A DNA stretch of 64,000 nt from Aquabacterium olei (GTDB lineage Bacteria > Pseudomonadota > Gammaproteobacteria > Burkholderiales > Burkholderiaceae_C), in contig NZ_CP029210.1 in the NCBI RefSeq assembly GCF_003100395.1, positions 2,914,001 through 2,978,000 on the forward strand, read 5' to 3'. The notes beneath the pieces are model-generated. The model made no database searches. It was not told where the DNA came from and was given only the letters and a program-made list of their open reading frames with translations. The translations under genes and the position numbers were made by a program. Shown here in pieces: positions 60,867-64,000 of this stretch (positions are counted from its first letter, which is position 1; each line of letters begins with the position of its first letter).

Positions 60867-61801
60867 GCGCTGGCGCCCCCTACGTCGGCCGCTTTGCGCC
60901 GTCGCCCACCGGCCCATTGCATGCGGGTTCCTTGGTGGCGGCCCTGGCCAGCTGGCTGGACGCGCGCGCGCACGGCGGGCAGTGGCTGGTGCGCATCGAA
61001 GACGTCGACACCCCGCGCTGCGTGCCGGGTGCCGACACGCTGATCCTGCAGCAGCTGGCGACCTGCGGCCTGTACCCCGACGCGCCGCCGCTGTGGCAGA
61101 GCCACCGGGGAGACCGCTATCAGGCTGCGCTCGACCGGCTCATCGCCCAGGGCACGGCCTACGGTTGCGCCTGCACCCGCAGCGACATCGCGCGCGCGAA
61201 CGCCGAGCTGGGCCGCATCAAGCCCCGGCATGGCGATCTGGTCTACCCCGGGACCTGCCGCCCCGACCACACGGGCCTGCGGGGTCGCGCGCCCCGCGCC
61301 TGGCGGGTCTCTGTACCGCAAGGCGCCGCCGGGCACTGGCTCTGGGTCGACCGGCGGCTGGGCCCGCAGTCACAGCAGCTGGACGAGGCCGTCGGCGACT
61401 TTGTGGTGCGCCGGGCGGACGGCCTGTGGGCCTACCAGCTGGCGGTGGTGGTGGACGATGCCGAGCAGGGCATCACCGACGTCGTGCGGGGCGAAGACCT
61501 CGCGGACAACACGCCCCGCCAGATGTGGCTGCAGCAGCAACTGGGCTGGCCTCACCCGCGCTACCTGCACACGCCGCTGGTGATGGGCGACAACGGCGAG
61601 AAACTGTCGAAGCAGAACGGTGCGGCGGCCCTGGCGCTCGATGATCCGCTGGACGCGCTGCGGCGGGCGGGTGCCGTGCTGGGCCTGTCCGCTGTGGCCG
61701 GCGGCACTGTGAGCGAGTGGCTCGGCGCCGCCATTCCGGCCTGGCGGGCCAGGCTGGCGTGCTGGGCCTCCTCCGCTCCCCGCGCCGAAACCATCGCCTG
61801 A
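60863..61801 (+). CDS. gluQRS: Glutamyl-Q tRNA(Asp) synthetase
   Basis: Enzyme of 312 aa related to the catalytic half of GluRS. It attaches glutamate to the queuosine base at position 34 of tRNA-Asp. [15 protein letters not shown] is the HIGH-like motif, IEDVDTPR the amino acid site, [11 protein letters not shown] the KMSKS equivalent. Zinc ligands appear as [10 protein letters not shown] and YPGTCR. It lacks an anticodon domain, as expected. The GTG start overlaps the lysR stop (GTGA). Confidence 0.95.
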   Translation: MSAGAPYVGRFAPSPTGPLHAGSLVAALASWLDARAHGGQWLVRIEDVDTPRCVPGADTLILQQLATCGLYPDAPPLWQSHRGDRYQAALDRLIAQGTAYGCACTRSDIARANAELGRIKPRHGDLVYPGTCRPDHTGLRGRAPRAWRVSVPQGAAGHWLWVDRRLGPQSQQLDEAVGDFVVRRADGLWAYQLAVVVDDAEQGITDVVRGEDLADNTPRQMWLQQQLGWPHPRYLHTPLVMGDNGEKLSKQNGAAALALDDPLDALRRAGAVLGLSAVAGGTVSEWLGAAIPAWRARLACWASSAPRAETIA

Positions 61802-61810
61802 CGACACGCT

Positions 61811-61833
61811 GCCGTGCGACGGCGTGGCACGGC
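61811..61833. other. Hairpin between convergent gluQRS and cupin gene
   Basis: GCCGTGC and GCACGGC form a 7-bp stem with a 9-nt loop in the 43-bp gap. No T-run. Possible bidirectional end. Confidence 0.35.
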
Positions 61834-61844
61834 GTGCCCGTGGC

Positions 61845-62219
61845 TCAGCCGCCCACGAGCACGAAGTGCTTGCGCACGGGCTCGATCACCTCGAACGCCC
61901 CGACAAACCCGCCGGGGATGACGGCACCTTCCCCGGCACGCACGTCCGTCCAGCCACCGGCCGCGTCATGCAGACGCACATGGCCTTCCAGCACGAAGAA
62001 ATACTCGTGCTTGCCCGGCGGAAACACGATGCGCCAGCGGCCCACCTCACAGGCCCAGATGCCGGCCGACAGGTCGCCCGCGGCCGGCTCGTACAGCGTC
62101 CAGGTCTCGCGACGCGGGTTGCCCTGCTCCAGCCGGTCCGGCCGCGGATGGTCGATCGCACCGCCGCCCACCGGGGCGTCGAACCGGACGATGCCCGGCC
62201 GATCTGCATGCTGCGTCAT
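61845..62219 (-). CDS. Cupin domain protein
   Basis: Single cupin of 124 aa (Cupin_3 type). Metal-site pattern: PGKHEYFFVLEGHVRLHD and a second motif GEGAVIPGGFVGAFEV, which lacks a clear His, so metal binding may be incomplete. It lies 10 bp after orn on the same strand. The reaction is unknown. Confidence 0.83.
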   Translation of the reverse strand: MTQHADRPGIVRFDAPVGGGAIDHPRPDRLEQGNPRRETWTLYEPAAGDLSAGIWACEVGRWRIVFPPGKHEYFFVLEGHVRLHDAAGGWTDVRAGEGAVIPGGFVGAFEVIEPVRKHFVLVGG

Positions 62220-62229
62220 CGGCCCGGCC

Positions 62230-62811
62230 TCACTTCACCAGGAAATGCTCGCGGTAATAGGCCAGCTCGTCGATGGATTCGTGGATGTCGGCCAGCGCAG
62301 TGTGCTTCTGCGCCTTCTTGAAGCCTTCGGCCAGGCCCGGCTTCCAGCGCTTGGCCAGTTCCTTCAGCGTGCTGACATCCAGGTTGCGGTAGTGGAAGAA
62401 GGCTTCCAGCTTCGGCATGTAGTTCGCCAGAAAGCGACGGTCCTGGCAGATCGAGTTGCCGCACATCGGCGACTTGTTGGCCGGCACGTACTGCTTCAGG
62501 AAGTCGATCACGGCCTGGGCGGCCTCATCTTCGCTCACGGTCGAGGCCTTGACGCGGTCGATCAGGCCGCTGCGGCCGTGCGTGCCCTTGTTCCAGTTGT
62601 CCATCTTGTCGAGCACGGCGTCGCTCTGGTGCACGGCAAACACCGGCCCTTCCACGCGCACAGCCAGGTTGGCGTCGGTCACCACCACCGCGATTTCGAT
62701 GATGCGGTCGCTCTCGGGCTTGAGGCCCGTCATCTCGAGGTCGATCCAGATCAGGTTCTGGTCGCTCTTGGCCAGGGTCACGGGGGTGTCGGGGGCGGTG
62801 GTGTCGGTCAT
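62230..62811 (-). CDS. orn: Oligoribonuclease
   Basis: 3'-5' exoribonuclease of 193 aa that degrades 2-5-nt RNAs and pGpG, ending RNA decay and cyclic-di-GMP turnover. The DEDDh residues are visible: [10 protein letters not shown] (Asp, Glu), [11 protein letters not shown] (Asp) and [11 protein letters not shown] (His, Asp). The start at 62811 (MTDTTAPD) is placed by the conserved [11 protein letters not shown]; the frame is open further up. Divergent from the M48 gene with an 88-bp gap. Confidence 0.97.
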   Translation of the reverse strand: MTDTTAPDTPVTLAKSDQNLIWIDLEMTGLKPESDRIIEIAVVVTDANLAVRVEGPVFAVHQSDAVLDKMDNWNKGTHGRSGLIDRVKASTVSEDEAAQAVIDFLKQYVPANKSPMCGNSICQDRRFLANYMPKLEAFFHYRNLDVSTLKELAKRWKPGLAEGFKKAQKHTALADIHESIDELAYYREHFLVK

Positions 62812-62899
62812 GTCGGCAGAGGTCAAAACAGGCGCTGGCGTCACGGTCTTGTGCACGCCAGCCCGGCAGCCGATTGTGCGGCAAACGTACACTCCCGAC

Positions 62900-64000
62900 A
62901 TGCCATCCAGCACCGTCACCCTGCTTTTTGCCTTTTTCGTCGCGGCCTCCGTGCTCGTGAAGCTCTGGCTCGACACCCGCCAGGCCCGCCACGTCGCACG
63001 CCACCGCGCCGCTGTGCCACCCGCGTTTGCCGACGAGGTGACGCTGCGCAGCCACCAGCGCGCCGCCGACTACACGCTCGACAAGTTGCGTTTCGGCCTG
63101 GTGAACACCGTCGTGACCACCGCCGTGCTGCTCGGCTGGACGCTGCTGGGCGGCCTCGACGTGCTGAACCACGCGGTGCGCGATCTGGTCTTCCCCCGCT
63201 GGGGCGGCCTGGCCTACCAGCTTGTGCTGCTCGGCGCCTTCAGTGCCATCGGGGCCCTCATCGAGATGCCGCTCGAAGCGTGGCACACCTTCCGCATCGA
63301 GCAGCGCCACGGCTTCAACCGCATGGGCTTCGGCATGTGGGTGGGCGATCACATCAAGCAGGCGCTTGTTGGTGTCGTGATCGGTGCCCCGATTGCCGCC
63401 CTCATCCTGTGGCTGATGGGCGCGGCTGGCAACACCTGGTGGCTGTGGGCCTGGGCGGCCTGGGTGTCGTTCAGCCTGCTGCTGATGGTGGTCTTTCCGA
63501 TCTTCATCGCACCGCTGTTCAACAAGTTCGAGCCGCTGCAGGACGACGGCCTGGCCCAGCGCGTGACCGGCCTGATGCAACGCTGTGGGTTCAAGGCCAA
63601 GGGCTTTTTCGTGATGGACGGCAGCCGCCGCTCTGCGCACGCCAACGCCTACTTCACCGGGCTGGGGTCGTCCAAGCGTGTGGTGTTCTTCGACACCTTG
63701 CTGTCCAAGCTCTCGCATGGCGAGGTCGAGGCCGTGCTGGCGCACGAACTGGGGCACTTCAAGCACAAACACGTGCTCAAGCGCATGATCATGATGTTCG
63801 TGATGAGCCTGATCGGCTTTGCGCTGCTGGGCTGGCTCTCGCGCCAGATGGCCTTCTACACCGGCCTGGGCGCCTCGCCCAACCTGGGCGCGCCGAACGA
63901 TGCGCTGGCCCTGCTGCTGTTCATGCTCGCGTTGCCGCCCGTGATGTTCTTCGTCGCGCCGGTGTTCTCGGCCTTCTCGCGCCGTGACGAGTACCAGGCC
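62900..64000 (+). CDS. M48 family metallopeptidase (Ste24/CaaX-protease-like), 3' truncated by the window
   Basis: Membrane peptidase, 367 codons visible and open at the window edge. Several membrane helices ([58 protein letters not shown]) precede the zinc motif HELGH in [13 protein letters not shown] and another two-helix segment. The family is related to Ste24p and cleaves membrane or prenylated proteins in eukaryotes; the bacterial substrate is unknown. Typical length is about 415-430 aa, so perhaps 50 residues are missing. A TACACT hexamer at -12 to -7 of the ATG may be a leaderless -10. Confidence 0.9.
   Translation, partial: MPSSTVTLLFAFFVAASVLVKLWLDTRQARHVARHRAAVPPAFADEVTLRSHQRAADYTLDKLRFGLVNTVVTTAVLLGWTLLGGLDVLNHAVRDLVFPRWGGLAYQLVLLGAFSAIGALIEMPLEAWHTFRIEQRHGFNRMGFGMWVGDHIKQALVGVVIGAPIAALILWLMGAAGNTWWLWAWAAWVSFSLLLMVVFPIFIAPLFNKFEPLQDDGLAQRVTGLMQRCGFKAKGFFVMDGSRRSAHANAYFTGLGSSKRVVFFDTLLSKLSHGEVEAVLAHELGHFKHKHVLKRMIMMFVMSLIGFALLGWLSRQMAFYTGLGASPNLGAPNDALALLLFMLALPPVMFFVAPVFSAFSRRDEYQA

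Overview
This window is a stretch of GC-rich chromosome from a betaproteobacterium. It is most likely Burkholderiales, near the Comamonadaceae / Leptothrix-Ideonella-Aquabacterium groups. The evidence is three Porin_4-type porins, the gene orders mrcA-cyaY-lptM-lysA and ribF-ileS-lspA, a PEP-CTERM protein, and many betaproteobacterial housekeeping genes. I see no insertion sequence, prophage, CRISPR array or rRNA. There is one tRNA gene, Leu(CAA). The species assignment is inference only.

Layout. 0-4.5 kb: penicillin-binding protein 1A, frataxin-like CyaY, lipoprotein LptM and LysA. 4.6-7.3 kb: two tandem porins. 7.6-10.1 kb: RuvB, a TusA-like protein, CysM and tRNA-Leu. 10.1-13.4 kb: a pyrimidine-salvage operon (a DUF1688/URC4-type gene, upp, a CodA-like cytosine deaminase) with a possible 9-codon leader peptide. 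13.5-17.4 kb: rhomboid protease, EamA transporter, DUF4394 PEP-CTERM protein and DUF2189 membrane protein. 17.4-22.9 kb: lspA, ileS, ribF and a pseudouridine synthase. 23.0-33.4 kb: an acidic amino acid locus (gltI, periplasmic glutaminase/asparaginase, porin, gltJKL, glutamate dehydrogenase, sensor kinase, sigma-54 activator) with a sigma-54 promoter and an AauR-like dyad in front. 33.4-38.5 kb: retropepsin-like protease, YajQ, MurB, PpnP, ArgG with low-complexity tails, and a glycine-zipper protein. 38.5-42.5 kb: a PA0069-family radical SAM protein whose start codon lies in a consensus LexA box, then a response regulator and a hybrid kinase. 42.7-48.2 kb: acyl-CoA synthetase, DUF485 protein, ActP-like symporter and acyl-CoA dehydrogenase. 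48.3-51.8 kb: dnaE. 51.9-56.9 kb: a TetR regulator divergent from a Baeyer-Villiger monooxygenase, esterase, SDR and alpha/beta hydrolase operon. 56.9-64 kb: two flavoproteins, RlmJ, pirin/LysR, GluQRS, cupin, Orn and a truncated M48 peptidase.

How the genes work together. The 23-33 kb locus covers every cell compartment for use of Asn, Gln, Asp and Glu. A porin would admit substrates, a periplasmic amidohydrolase would deamidate them, the ABC importer would take up Asp/Glu, glutamate dehydrogenase would feed 2-oxoglutarate, and a two-component system would control transcription. The 52-57 kb operon reads as alcohol to ketone to ester to acid plus alcohol, under a TetR repressor with two matching operators. 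The 10-13 kb operon turns cytosine into uracil and UMP and carries an URC-pathway gene without its usual partner URC1.

The most interesting signals are the LexA box on the radical SAM gene, a set of genes whose -10 hexamers sit so close to the start codon that leaderless mRNAs are predicted, the AauR/sigma-54 control region, the paired TetR operators, and an alpha/beta hydrolase whose nucleophile serine is replaced by alanine. All functions come from reading motifs and recalled family features. No database search was run.
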